From NCBI GenBank assembly GCA_044337515.1, contig JBIINK010000084.1, positions 1 through 5,791 on the forward strand: DNA of 5,791 bases. The letters are read 5' to 3'. The DNA comes from CAJBVG01 sp044337515. GTDB taxonomy: Bacteria > Bacteroidota > Bacteroidia > Sphingobacteriales > Sphingobacteriaceae. A program made the translations under genes and the position numbers. The notes below the pieces were generated by a model that saw nothing but the letters and a program-made list of their open reading frames with translations, was not told the origin of the DNA and did not search any database. Shown one piece after another: positions 1 through 5,791 of this stretch (positions within the stretch are counted from its first letter, which is position 1; each line of letters begins with the position of its first letter).

Positions 1-141
1 ATTGGTGAGATAAACTAAATAGAAAGAAGTAATTGAAAGCCGTCATTCTGAGCTAAATTATAGTAATGATGTGTCTTATTTATTGTTCTTTTAAATACCA
101 ATATGCAAAAAAGAGAATTACTACTATTCAAAAAAAGAAAA

Positions 142-190
142 CCCTTTTTTCTCGATACCCGATACTCACTACTCGATACTCAAAAAAGGG
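142..190. repeat. Inverted repeat enclosing CGATACT-type tandem units
   Basis: CCCTTTTTT at 142-150 is perfectly complementary to AAAAAAGGG at 182-190, giving a 9-bp stem. The 31-base loop (151-181) is made of imperfect heptamer-like units: CTCGATAC, CCGATACT, then CACTACT and CGATACT. A stem plus an internal tandem array resembles the small dispersed intergenic repeats of Bacteroidota genomes, but copy number cannot be judged from one window. The stem pairs an A run with a T run, so it could also act as a weak bidirectional terminator. Confidence 0.5.
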
Positions 191-223
191 GGATTGCCTA
201 CACTGCGTTCCGGCGAATCTCGC

Positions 224-241
224 AAAATTGTAAACAATTTT
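224..241. repeat. Short perfect inverted repeat
   Basis: AAAATTGT (224-231) and ACAATTTT (234-241) are perfect inverted copies separated by AA. No T run follows on either strand, so this is not an obvious terminator. It lies between the CGATACT hairpin and the longer hairpin at 295-336 and may belong to the same composite repeat. Confidence 0.4.
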
Positions 242-245
242 ACTC

Positions 246-351
246 GATTTCGAACCCGAATTTGAATAGAGTCCAAAACCCTCACATTCGCGATAAAATG
301 AAAAAAGCGATACAAATTGTATCGCTTTTTCATTTTCAGCGGAGAGTGGGG
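246..351 (-). repeat. Possible tRNA-derived repeat around a hairpin
   Basis: On the + strand, GATTTCGAACCCG (246-258) resembles the reverse complement of a tRNA T-arm, whose core is GGTTCGAATC. GCGGAGAGTGGGG (339-351) resembles the reverse complement of a tRNA-Ser-type acceptor end, which in Bacteroidota often reads CTCTCCGC. No full cloverleaf, anticodon arm or D-arm can be folded between or around them, so this is not a functional tRNA. The best reading is a degenerate fragment left by an integration event or a dispersed tRNA-derived repeat. This rests on motif resemblance only. Confidence 0.3.
295..336. terminator. Long hairpin, probable bidirectional intrinsic terminator
   Basis: GCGATAC (307-313) pairs with GTATCGC (319-325) around the loop AAATT. 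The stem continues through an A run (301-306) against a T run (326-330) with one unpaired A. It then continues through AAAATG (295-300) against CATTTT (331-336). A GC-containing core flanked by A and T runs is the usual form of a rho-independent terminator that works in either direction. It probably ends transcription from a gene outside the window on the left and shields the gene pair on the right. It sits between two tRNA-like fragments, so it may have arrived as part of a repeat. Confidence 0.5.
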
Positions 352-411
352 TAAATGAACCTAACTCTCGAAACCTTTATATCTATTGACTTTTTTTTCT
401 CAATTTTCAAA

Positions 412-465
412 TGGGTAACCAGTTGGAAACCCAGTGTAAAAGTAGGAGGGATTGACTCTTACTGG
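412..465 (+). other. Two overlapping, mutually exclusive stem-loops
   Basis: TGGGT (412-416) can pair with ACCCA (429-433), with a small inner CC/GG helix around AGTT. Alternatively CCAGT (431-435) can pair with ACTGG (461-465), extended imperfectly by AAAAGT (438-443) against ACTCTT (455-460). Bases 431-433 are shared, so the two cannot form together. This resembles a switch or attenuator, but no gene follows for almost 380 bases and no clear T run follows the second stem. It may be a chance fold. Confidence 0.2.
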
Positions 466-552
466 TAGGGTAAAAATAATAAAAAATAATCACAATATGT
501 TTACACATGTATTTTATAATTCTTAGAAACGTCTCTTAAAGAGTTTATTTTA

Positions 553-568
553 TAGATTATATAATCTA
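553..568. repeat. 16-bp perfect palindrome
   Basis: TAGATTATATAATCTA is a perfect palindrome without a spacer, a form typical of binding sites for dimeric regulators. In DNA this AT-rich a chance origin is more likely than usual. It is the first of several symmetrical elements upstream of the gene pair, so a regulatory role is possible but unproven. Confidence 0.35.
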
Positions 569-576
569 GCTAAAAA

Positions 577-613
577 TGTACTCATAGATAGTATAAATGT
601 ACTTTTTTGTACT
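577..613 (+). promoter_or_regulatory. Three phased TGTACT boxes
   Basis: TGTACT occurs at 577-582, 598-603 and 608-613. The first two lie within exact AAATGTACT 9-mers that start 21 bp apart, and the third starts 10 bp after the second. Offsets of 21 and 10 bp put all three on roughly the same face of the helix, as expected for cooperative binding by one regulator. The GTAC core is itself palindromic. No known regulator is assigned. Confidence 0.3.
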
Positions 614-633
614 TGAAATATAAATTTTGAATA

Positions 634-665
634 TTTTTCTCTACGTAGTTTTACGTAGAGAAAAA
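634..665. repeat. 14-bp perfect inverted repeat around TACGTA
   Basis: Positions 634-647 pair perfectly with 652-665 around the loop GTTT. The arms are TTTTT followed by CTCTACGTA, then TACGTAGAG followed by AAAAA. The T run comes before the stem and the A run after it on both strands, the opposite of an intrinsic terminator, so an operator or recombination site is more likely. The centre (642-657) is the first copy of the 16-bp direct repeat. Confidence 0.5.
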
Positions 666-706
666 AAATGAAAATTACGTAGTTTTACGTATTGTTTGCG
701 TAAAAC
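642..706 (+). repeat. Two exact 16-bp TACGTAGTTTTACGTA repeats plus an inverted half-copy
   Basis: TACGTAGTTTTACGTA occurs at 642-657 and again, identical, at 676-691, with starts 34 bp apart. Each copy is itself an inverted repeat (TACGTA, GTTT, TACGTA). A half-copy in reverse orientation, CGTAAAAC (699-706), pairs perfectly with GTTTTACG (682-689) inside copy 2, so copy 2 can form either of two hairpins. Repeated, internally symmetrical units just upstream of a promoter suggest tandem operators. The geometry also recalls core sites of tyrosine recombinases. Neither role is proven. Confidence 0.5.
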
Positions 707-722
707 ACAACCATTAACTTAG
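695..722 (+). promoter_or_regulatory. Weak Bacteroidota-type promoter candidate
   Basis: TTTG at 695-698 and TAACTTAG at 715-722 resemble the Bacteroidota sigma-factor elements TTTG (-33) and TANNTTTG (-7), with one mismatch in the second and a 16-bp spacer that is slightly short. The -33 element would overlap the inverted half-copy of the TACGTA repeat, so a repeat-binding protein could block it. A TATAAT string at 745-750 is an alternative but does not fit this phylum's usual consensus. A transcript from here would have a leader of roughly 110 bases. Confidence 0.22.
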
Positions 723-841
723 TAACTTACTAATCTAAAAATGATATAATAGTAATTGTCACATTTATTGTTTCACATTTTATATGAGAAAATTTAAAGT
801 TACATATATTTTAAAAACATTCTTTTTCAAAAAATATTATT

Positions 842-1477
842 ATGAAATCAAATAAAATACAATCAATTATTCAAGTACTTCTGCTAATTATCCTATCATT
901 GAGTTCATGCAAAAAGGATCAATCAGGTCCTACAAAAGTAAGTGGAAGGGTATTATTTGAAAATAATACCAGTAACCACCCAATAGGAGTTTCTAAAGTT
1001 TTCTTGCATAGACTTGATCCATCTTGTTTTGGATGTAGTGCTGGGATAATTGATACGTTTTATTCTAATGCTGATGGCTCATACAACTTTACGTTTAATG
1101 CTGATAAAAGCTATGGATATTCAGTTTCTGCTTGGAACAGCTCTTGTTTTGAAAACCGTAATGATATTTCAATTGATAAGGGAGAAAAAAACACAATTAA
1201 TATTACACTTTCACCGATAGGGCGATTACGGCTCTACTTAAGAAACAAATTTCCTCTCAACGAAAATGATGCAATTGACGTTACTAATACATATGAAAAC
1301 GGCAGTGTCTATTACTTTTTCGGAACAACAGTTGATACCAATGTTATCGATATCATTAGGGGGAATAGAGAGAATACAATAGTTTGGTTCGTAGAACGAA
1401 ATGGGGAACAAAAACCATATTCTGCCAAGGTATTTTGCCCTGCCTTCGATACAACTGAATATACTATTGAATACTAA
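842..1477 (+). CDS. Secreted lipoprotein with carboxypeptidase-regulatory-like domain
   Basis: This encodes a 211-residue lipoprotein. Residues 1-22 form a signal peptide with a basic start (K2, K5) and a hydrophobic core, ending in the lipobox L20-S-S-C23. Signal peptidase II would cleave before C23, which becomes acylated. The mature protein begins C-K-K-D-Q; whether it faces the periplasm or the cell surface cannot be told. Residues about 32-125 look like a carboxypeptidase-regulatory/transthyretin-like beta-sandwich: they open with K-V-S-G-R-V and contain N-A-D-G-S-Y-N-F (76-83) and a closing I-N-I-T-L strand. The C-terminal 85 residues are not recognised. Cysteines 62, 65, 102 and 199 could form disulfides. 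There is no Shine-Dalgarno sequence, which is normal for the phylum; the start is set by the signal peptide. The next gene starts 25 bp after the stop, indicating an operon. Its function, perhaps support of that partner, is inference. Confidence 0.9.
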   Translation: MKSNKIQSIIQVLLLIILSLSSCKKDQSGPTKVSGRVLFENNTSNHPIGVSKVFLHRLDPSCFGCSAGIIDTFYSNADGSYNFTFNADKSYGYSVSAWNSSCFENRNDISIDKGEKNTINITLSPIGRLRLYLRNKFPLNENDAIDVTNTYENGSVYYFFGTTVDTNVIDIIRGNRENTIVWFVERNGEQKPYSAKVFCPAFDTTEYTIEY

Positions 1478-1502
1478 AAAAACTTACCAACAACAGATTT
1501 AT

Positions 1503-4500
1503 ATGAAAAAACTCATTTACTCACTTTTCACAGTGTTTCTTGTGCTTTTTTGCACCAATGTTAAATCTCAAAACTTACAATTTCGAGTACCAGACTCTGA
1601 CATTATTTTAGATGAGGACCCCTTTACTGAATTATATGCTGGTCGCTTGCAAACAACGTTTTTATACGACAAAGTCTTTCCATTCATTAATATCTCAAAA
1701 TATGACGGTGTATACGATACAACTTTAACCTTTAGTGCATGGAATCAGTTATATTTAGATTTGTTTAATTCGAACATACCTGAATCAAGTTTTATATTGC
1801 AATCTCTTGAAGATTTTCAAAGCATGAAAACTAAAATTTATAATACCCAAGAAGGACAAGTAACTCCTATTACTATATTAAATCTATATTTTGATCAGGT
1901 TACAGAAGATGCATTAGAAGCTCAAACATTACTTCTGGTAGAAGGCGAATTTTATGACGCTGAATTAGAAACGAGTCCGTACGAAAAACACAGAGTATTC
2001 GCAGCAATGCCATACACAGAAAGACTTAATTCAAGAAATCCTGTTTTTAATTTTGACATTGAACACTATATAAACAATACAGGAGAAACAATACAAAATA
2101 TACTTGTAGATTTTGGAGACGGAAATGGATATATCGAAGTTAATTTCAATGAAAGCTATACAATAAATTATGACGAGGAAGGAAACACTAGAGACATATT
2201 CATTAAACTCATTACAGATACTAACGAAGAACTGATTTGTCACTCTATAATTCAATTACCATTTACTTCGGGTTATTCTAATCCAAATACCACTTGGCAT
2301 GTACGAGCTGATATTCCATATGGAACAGGAGATTATAACACTACTCATGGGTTTGGAAAGGCATATATAAAATACAGTAATCCAAATAATCCAGTATTAA
2401 CCAAACCAATAATAATTGTTGAAGGATTAGATACACATGACTTTAATACTGCGGATTTAAATAGTCCCCATCCACAAATGGGTGACTTCGGATGGCCTCA
2501 AATGTATAATCAAGAACCAGATAGATGGCCTCAAATGCAACAGATGCCAGTGCTTCTAGATCAATTAACTGCGGATGGATTCGACATAATTTTGTTAGAT
2601 TTTAAAAATGGTGCGGATTACATTCAAAGAAGTGCATTTGTGTTGGTAAAACTAATACAACAAATTAATAGCGTGAAGTCTGGCAATTCCCCCAATATAG
2701 TTTTAGGTGCAAGCATGGGCGGACAGGTGGCAAGGTATGCATTAGCATATATGGAAAGAAATAATATGCAACATTGTACCTCTGAATATATATCATTCGA
2801 TTCTCCTCACAAAGGAGCTAATATAGCTCTAGGGTTACAACATTTTTTACGATTCTTCAAAGAAAAAAGCGCAGAAGCAAAGAAGGGATATAACGCCCTA
2901 AACATGACAGCACCACAGCAACTATTAGTGTACCATCAAAACTCTGGAGCTTATAATGTCAGACAACAATGGGTTTCATCACTTGCAACAATTGGATATC
3001 CAAAACAAACAAGAAATGTTGCCGTATTAAATGGTTCGCGAACTCAACAAGGAACTGGGTTTAATGCTGGGGATCAATTGATTGAATACAATTGGCAAAT
3101 TCCATTATTGGCATACCTTCGGGGAGATGTATGGTCACTTCCTGGAAATAGCTTTGGTTATATTTTTATAGGTAAAATTCCCTGGGGTTCTGAGGATGCA
3201 GTGGTTGCGACAGGAAATTTTTTACATTATGATAATGCTCCGGGGGGAACAAGAGATGTTGCAAAAAAAATTGCTGAACCAGAAGCTGAGTATGGTGATA
3301 TTATTTCGGTTAACGACGTTCAATCATTTATACCGAGTATTAGCTCGCTTGATGTTAATACAACAAACTTAACATATAATATTACAGGTAATATATCGCC
3401 GATTAATCCAAATAAAAGTTTAACTCCATTTGATGCTTATTACGCTCCAACCTCGAACGAGAATCATGTGGCAGTTAATGGAAGTTTGACAAACGGTCAA
3501 ATGAAATGGGTATATGATGAAATCAAAAATACCCAAGTGATTGTTCAACCAACACTTGTAAATTCAAATTTCAATTATGGAAGGAAAATTACAGGATATA
3601 GAACATCAAATACATTACTAAATGTCACAATAGGAAATCTTGGTAATCTATATATCAATGGTGATTTGCCTCTTGCTAATGGTGGAACAGTTACTGATTA
3701 TCCTGACAATAATTCAACATTTAATGTATTCACATCTGGATGTTCTGCGAATATCGAAGTACAATCAGGAGGAAAAATTGTTGTTGGTGCCTCGAGTCCG
3801 AATAATATAGGGATACTTTCTATTGAAAAAGGAAGCACACTTACTTTGAAAGCGAACTCACGATTAGTTATCAATAACAATTCCAAAATTATAATTAAAT
3901 CAGGAGCTACAATTGTTTACGAAGCAGGAGCGGTTATTGAATTAGTTGGAGATGAATCAATCTTACAAATAGAGGGACAATTAGAGATAAAAAATAATGC
4001 AATATTTTCATTTACAGGAAATGGTCATTTCGCATTTGCAACTTCTACACCAGTAATTATGGGTAATAATTCAAAAGTTAGTCTAGTTGGGAATAATATA
4101 AATGATAAGGTACTCGATGTAATTTCAGGCAACGTATATTTCCCTTATGAATCAAGTAACTTACATCAGTTTGAAGCAAGTAACTGTGCAATATACACCA
4201 GTGGAGTAACCGCGTATCTTTCTGTTGCATGTGATCTTGCCATTGATAACGTGAATTTTTATGGTAATGAGGGGATACGAACGTATGGACAATATCCTGT
4301 AAACATTCTGAATTCAAGATTCTATTCAAGTACAGGTGTAAAAGCATATCAAAATAATGCAGATGGGGCACCACTGTTTATTAATAATTGTGATTTCTTA
4401 GGTGGTTCAGTTGGAATAGATATTTATGATAAAGGATTTACTATTGAAAATTCAAACTTCACAGCATATGAGAAAGCTATAAAAGTTCAAAATATTATTT

Positions 4501-5791
4501 TCGATAGTTATATAAACAATGTCAACATAGGCATAGATTTGGGATATGAAAGTTACGGAGTAGTCAGCGAAGGGGTATCTTATGCACCAGTCATACTTGA
4601 TAACGTAACAATGAATAATGTTAAATATGGAGTAAAGGTGACAAACTCAACCGTTAACATAAAATGCTCATATATTAATTCAGAATATGCTGCAGTAAAT
4701 ATTTCAACGAATGGCATTGCAAATTTCGGGACTCAGAATGGGGGAATATACGGTTTTAATACGTTCACAAGAACAGAGTACTCAGGACAACCTGTCTTTG
4801 AACTTTCAGCCGCGGATGCTATTTATCTCGATGAAGGTAAAAATGTTATCAGGAAAGATGATGCAAGTTCAGTATATATGGATGGAAATTTTATAGATTT
4901 TAAAACCGTCAATATAATAGCTGAAAATAATAAATGGTATCCATGCCTTACATGTACAAACACCTTACCGACAAATTCGAACTTTACTGTGAACAATGGC
5001 ACGGTAGATTTTAAACCGTATGAAACTGGTGATTTAACAGACCAGTGTGGGGGGATAATTGAAATGTCGATAATTACAGATCCAGAAAACACTGATTTAT
5101 TAGATAATTGTAATGAGTGTGCTTCAATACCCTATAAAGGGAAAGCGATAAATAAATATATAAAAGATTTATTAAAATCAATGGCACTAGATACATCTAA
5201 GTTATACCTTATTGATCACTTTAATAAATTAGATTCTGTATTTCTTTATCAATACGTAGGAAACAATATTAATAGACTTAAAAGAATTGAAAAAATTAAG
5301 AATAGAATTTTTGAAAATTACATGAGCTTATATAGTCAGCTGATTAATAAGCACAACGGTAATATAGCAACAAGTATAGCTTATAATAAAATTCTTCCAA
5401 ATATTGAAAATAGGATTACTAAATCGATTTATTACAATGATAGCGTAGAAATCTATAAACATATGATGTCTAAGGCACACGTATTATTGACACAAGACCA
5501 ATACAATGACGCAATCGTAACATTAAATAATATTTATCAATATATACCAGTAAATTCAAATGAATATAATCTACTAGAAAGACAAATTTGTTTAATTACA
5601 ACTGAGTATAATTTCTCAAGAAATTTAATAAGTGTTTCGCAACTGGATTCAGCAATTGCAACTTGTGCTATTAATATGAATTCTAACTTAAACTCAAGAG
5701 TATTTTTTGATAAAAAAGATTCAATAACAAAAAATCCTAATGAATTTAGTGTATTAATTAAACCAAACCCTTCAGATGAAATAATGAACAT
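1503..5791 (+). CDS. T9SS-secreted alpha/beta-hydrolase with PKD-like, beta-helix and sorting domains (3' truncated)
   Basis: An uninterrupted frame gives 1,429 residues and is cut by the window end. Residues 1-22 are a signal peptide, with cleavage likely at V-K-S22|Q23. Residues 23-175 are unrecognised. Residues about 180-252 are PKD-like (V-D-F-G-D-G, 202-207). About 290-670 is an alpha/beta-hydrolase: strand P-I-I-I-V followed by E307-G-L-D, nucleophile elbow G402-A-S404-M-G-G with predicted catalytic Ser404, the lipase-like D433-S-P-H-K-G-A, and likely catalytic His655 in N-E-N-H-V. The acid is unassigned; D524 and D577 are candidates. About 700-1170 is a right-handed beta-helix with coils of the I-x-N-x-x-F type near 914, 933, 959, 979 and 1030, closing with A-E-N-N-K-W-Y. 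About 1210-1405 is helical. V-L-I-K-P-N-P-S (1417-1424) opens a T9SS type-A sorting domain, so the stop is probably within 80 codons. Predicted role: secreted or surface esterase/lipase; substrate unknown. It is probably co-transcribed with the lipoprotein gene. A non-catalytic binding protein is the alternative. Confidence 0.93.
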   Translation, partial: MKKLIYSLFTVFLVLFCTNVKSQNLQFRVPDSDIILDEDPFTELYAGRLQTTFLYDKVFPFINISKYDGVYDTTLTFSAWNQLYLDLFNSNIPESSFILQSLEDFQSMKTKIYNTQEGQVTPITILNLYFDQVTEDALEAQTLLLVEGEFYDAELETSPYEKHRVFAAMPYTERLNSRNPVFNFDIEHYINNTGETIQNILVDFGDGNGYIEVNFNESYTINYDEEGNTRDIFIKLITDTNEELICHSIIQLPFTSGYSNPNTTWHVRADIPYGTGDYNTTHGFGKAYIKYSNPNNPVLTKPIIIVEGLDTHDFNTADLNSPHPQMGDFGWPQMYNQEPDRWPQMQQMPVLLDQLTADGFDIILLDFKNGADYIQRSAFVLVKLIQQINSVKSGNSPNIVLGASMGGQVARYALAYMERNNMQHCTSEYISFDSPHKGANIALGLQHFLRFFKEKSAEAKKGYNALNMTAPQQLLVYHQNSGAYNVRQQWVSSLATIGYPKQTRNVAVLNGSRTQQGTGFNAGDQLIEYNWQIPLLAYLRGDVWSLPGNSFGYIFIGKIPWGSEDAVVATGNFLHYDNAPGGTRDVAKKIAEPEAEYGDIISVNDVQSFIPSISSLDVNTTNLTYNITGNISPINPNKSLTPFDAYYAPTSNENHVAVNGSLTNGQMKWVYDEIKNTQVIVQPTLVNSNFNYGRKITGYRTSNTLLNVTIGNLGNLYINGDLPLANGGTVTDYPDNNSTFNVFTSGCSANIEVQSGGKIVVGASSPNNIGILSIEKGSTLTLKANSRLVINNNSKIIIKSGATIVYEAGAVIELVGDESILQIEGQLEIKNNAIFSFTGNGHFAFATSTPVIMGNNSKVSLVGNNINDKVLDVISGNVYFPYESSNLHQFEASNCAIYTSGVTAYLSVACDLAIDNVNFYGNEGIRTYGQYPVNILNSRFYSSTGVKAYQNNADGAPLFINNCDFLGGSVGIDIYDKGFTIENSNFTAYEKAIKVQNIIFDSYINNVNIGIDLGYESYGVVSEGVSYAPVILDNVTMNNVKYGVKVTNSTVNIKCSYINSEYAAVNISTNGIANFGTQNGGIYGFNTFTRTEYSGQPVFELSAADAIYLDEGKNVIRKDDASSVYMDGNFIDFKTVNIIAENNKWYPCLTCTNTLPTNSNFTVNNGTVDFKPYETGDLTDQCGGIIEMSIITDPENTDLLDNCNECASIPYKGKAINKYIKDLLKSMALDTSKLYLIDHFNKLDSVFLYQYVGNNINRLKRIEKIKNRIFENYMSLYSQLINKHNGNIATSIAYNKILPNIENRITKSIYYNDSVEIYKHMMSKAHVLLTQDQYNDAIVTLNNIYQYIPVNSNEYNLLERQICLITTEYNFSRNLISVSQLDSAIATCAINMNSNLNSRVFFDKKDSITKNPNEFSVLIKPNPSDEIMN

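Larger units (their letters stand above)
1..841. other. Gene-free region: repeat-rich left part, AT-rich leader right part
   Basis: I see no convincing protein gene, tRNA or rRNA here. Positions 1-360 contain short repeats and hairpins, listed separately. Positions 355-841 are extremely AT-rich and end directly at the start of the lipoprotein gene. An 83-codon open frame at 103-354 runs across the hairpins and tRNA-like fragments and is judged spurious. Whatever gene lies left of position 1 would end outside the window. The leader is long for a Bacteroidota gene pair and carries several palindromic or repeated elements, which suggests regulation or a former recombination or insertion site. 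That last point is inference. Confidence 0.7.

Noticed and set aside
103..354. 83-codon + strand open frame
   Set aside because: It runs through the CGATACT hairpin, the 224-241 hairpin, the terminator-like hairpin and the tRNA-like fragments. The predicted protein has no signal, domain or familiar composition, so it is most likely a chance frame over repeats.
634..665. Intrinsic terminator reading of the TACGTA hairpin
   Set aside because: The stem is long enough, but on both strands the T run precedes it and the A run follows it, so a transcript would not end in a U tract.
1..841. CRISPR array in the repeat-rich left region
   Set aside because: The repeats are short, few and unevenly spaced, with no regular spacers and no cas genes in the window.
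784..855. 23-codon leader peptide overlapping the lipoprotein start
   Set aside because: It starts at ATG 784 and ends 14 bases into the lipoprotein gene. It is Lys/Phe/Tyr-rich, as AT-rich leader DNA would give by chance, and no ribosome-binding or conservation evidence supports translation.
1536..1553. Lipobox in the signal peptide of the large protein (Cys17)
   Set aside because: The residue before Cys17 is Phe, which signal peptidase II does not normally accept, whereas V-K-S|Q at 20-23 is a good signal peptidase I site and fits a T9SS cargo.
2031..2255. 74-codon minus-strand open frame
   Set aside because: It lies entirely inside the PKD-like part of the large secreted protein on the other strand, whose frame is continuous and domain-rich.
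3698..3886. 62-codon minus-strand open frame
   Set aside because: Antisense shadow of the first part of the beta-helix; no domain support.
4078..4374. 98-codon minus-strand open frame
   Set aside because: Antisense shadow of the beta-helix coils; rich in His, Leu and Tyr, as expected from reversed Asn/Ser/Val-rich coding.
4711..4896. 61-codon + strand open frame
   Set aside because: Out-of-frame overlap inside the beta-helix of the large protein; no recognisable features.
4823..5092. 89-codon minus-strand open frame
   Set aside because: Antisense to the end of the beta-helix; no independent evidence.
5537..5791. 84-codon minus-strand open frame at the window edge
   Set aside because: Antisense to the helical segment and sorting-domain start of the large protein, whose P-N-P motif supports the + strand reading.

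Overview
The window looks like a low-GC Bacteroidota genome, probably a flavobacterium-like member. The evidence is AT-rich DNA, genes without Shine-Dalgarno sequences, a lipoprotein with a C-K-K-D start, and a very large secreted protein that ends in the first residues of a type IX secretion (T9SS) C-terminal sorting domain (V-L-I-K-P-N-P-S).

Positions 1-841 carry no convincing gene. The first 360 bases are rich in repeats: a hairpin whose loop holds CGATACT-type tandem units (142-190), a small hairpin (224-241), and a long terminator-like hairpin (295-336) between two fragments that resemble tRNA 3' ends read on the minus strand. Positions 355-841 form a long, very AT-rich leader. It contains alternative stem-loops (412-465), a 16-bp palindrome (553-568), three TGTACT boxes spaced 21 and 10 bp apart (577-613), and two exact copies of a 16-bp palindromic repeat built on TACGTA (642-691). 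A weak Bacteroidota-type promoter candidate follows.

Positions 842-5791 are a two-gene, probably co-transcribed unit on the + strand. The first gene encodes a 211-residue lipoprotein with a carboxypeptidase-regulatory-like beta-sandwich. Only 25 bp separate it from an open frame that runs 1,429 codons to the window edge. That second protein has, in order, a signal peptide, an N-terminal region of unknown type, a PKD-like domain, an alpha/beta-hydrolase domain (nucleophile elbow G-A-S-M-G-G), a long right-handed beta-helix, a helical segment, and the start of a T9SS sorting domain. The gene is cut by the window end, probably within about 80 codons of its stop.

Inferred joint role: a large cell-surface or secreted esterase/lipase-like protein that could bind a polymer through its beta-helix, made together with a small membrane-anchored lipoprotein. 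The substrate cannot be read from the sequence. The most unusual items are the hydrolase/beta-helix fusion, its pairing with the lipoprotein, and the repeat-dense leader before the pair.
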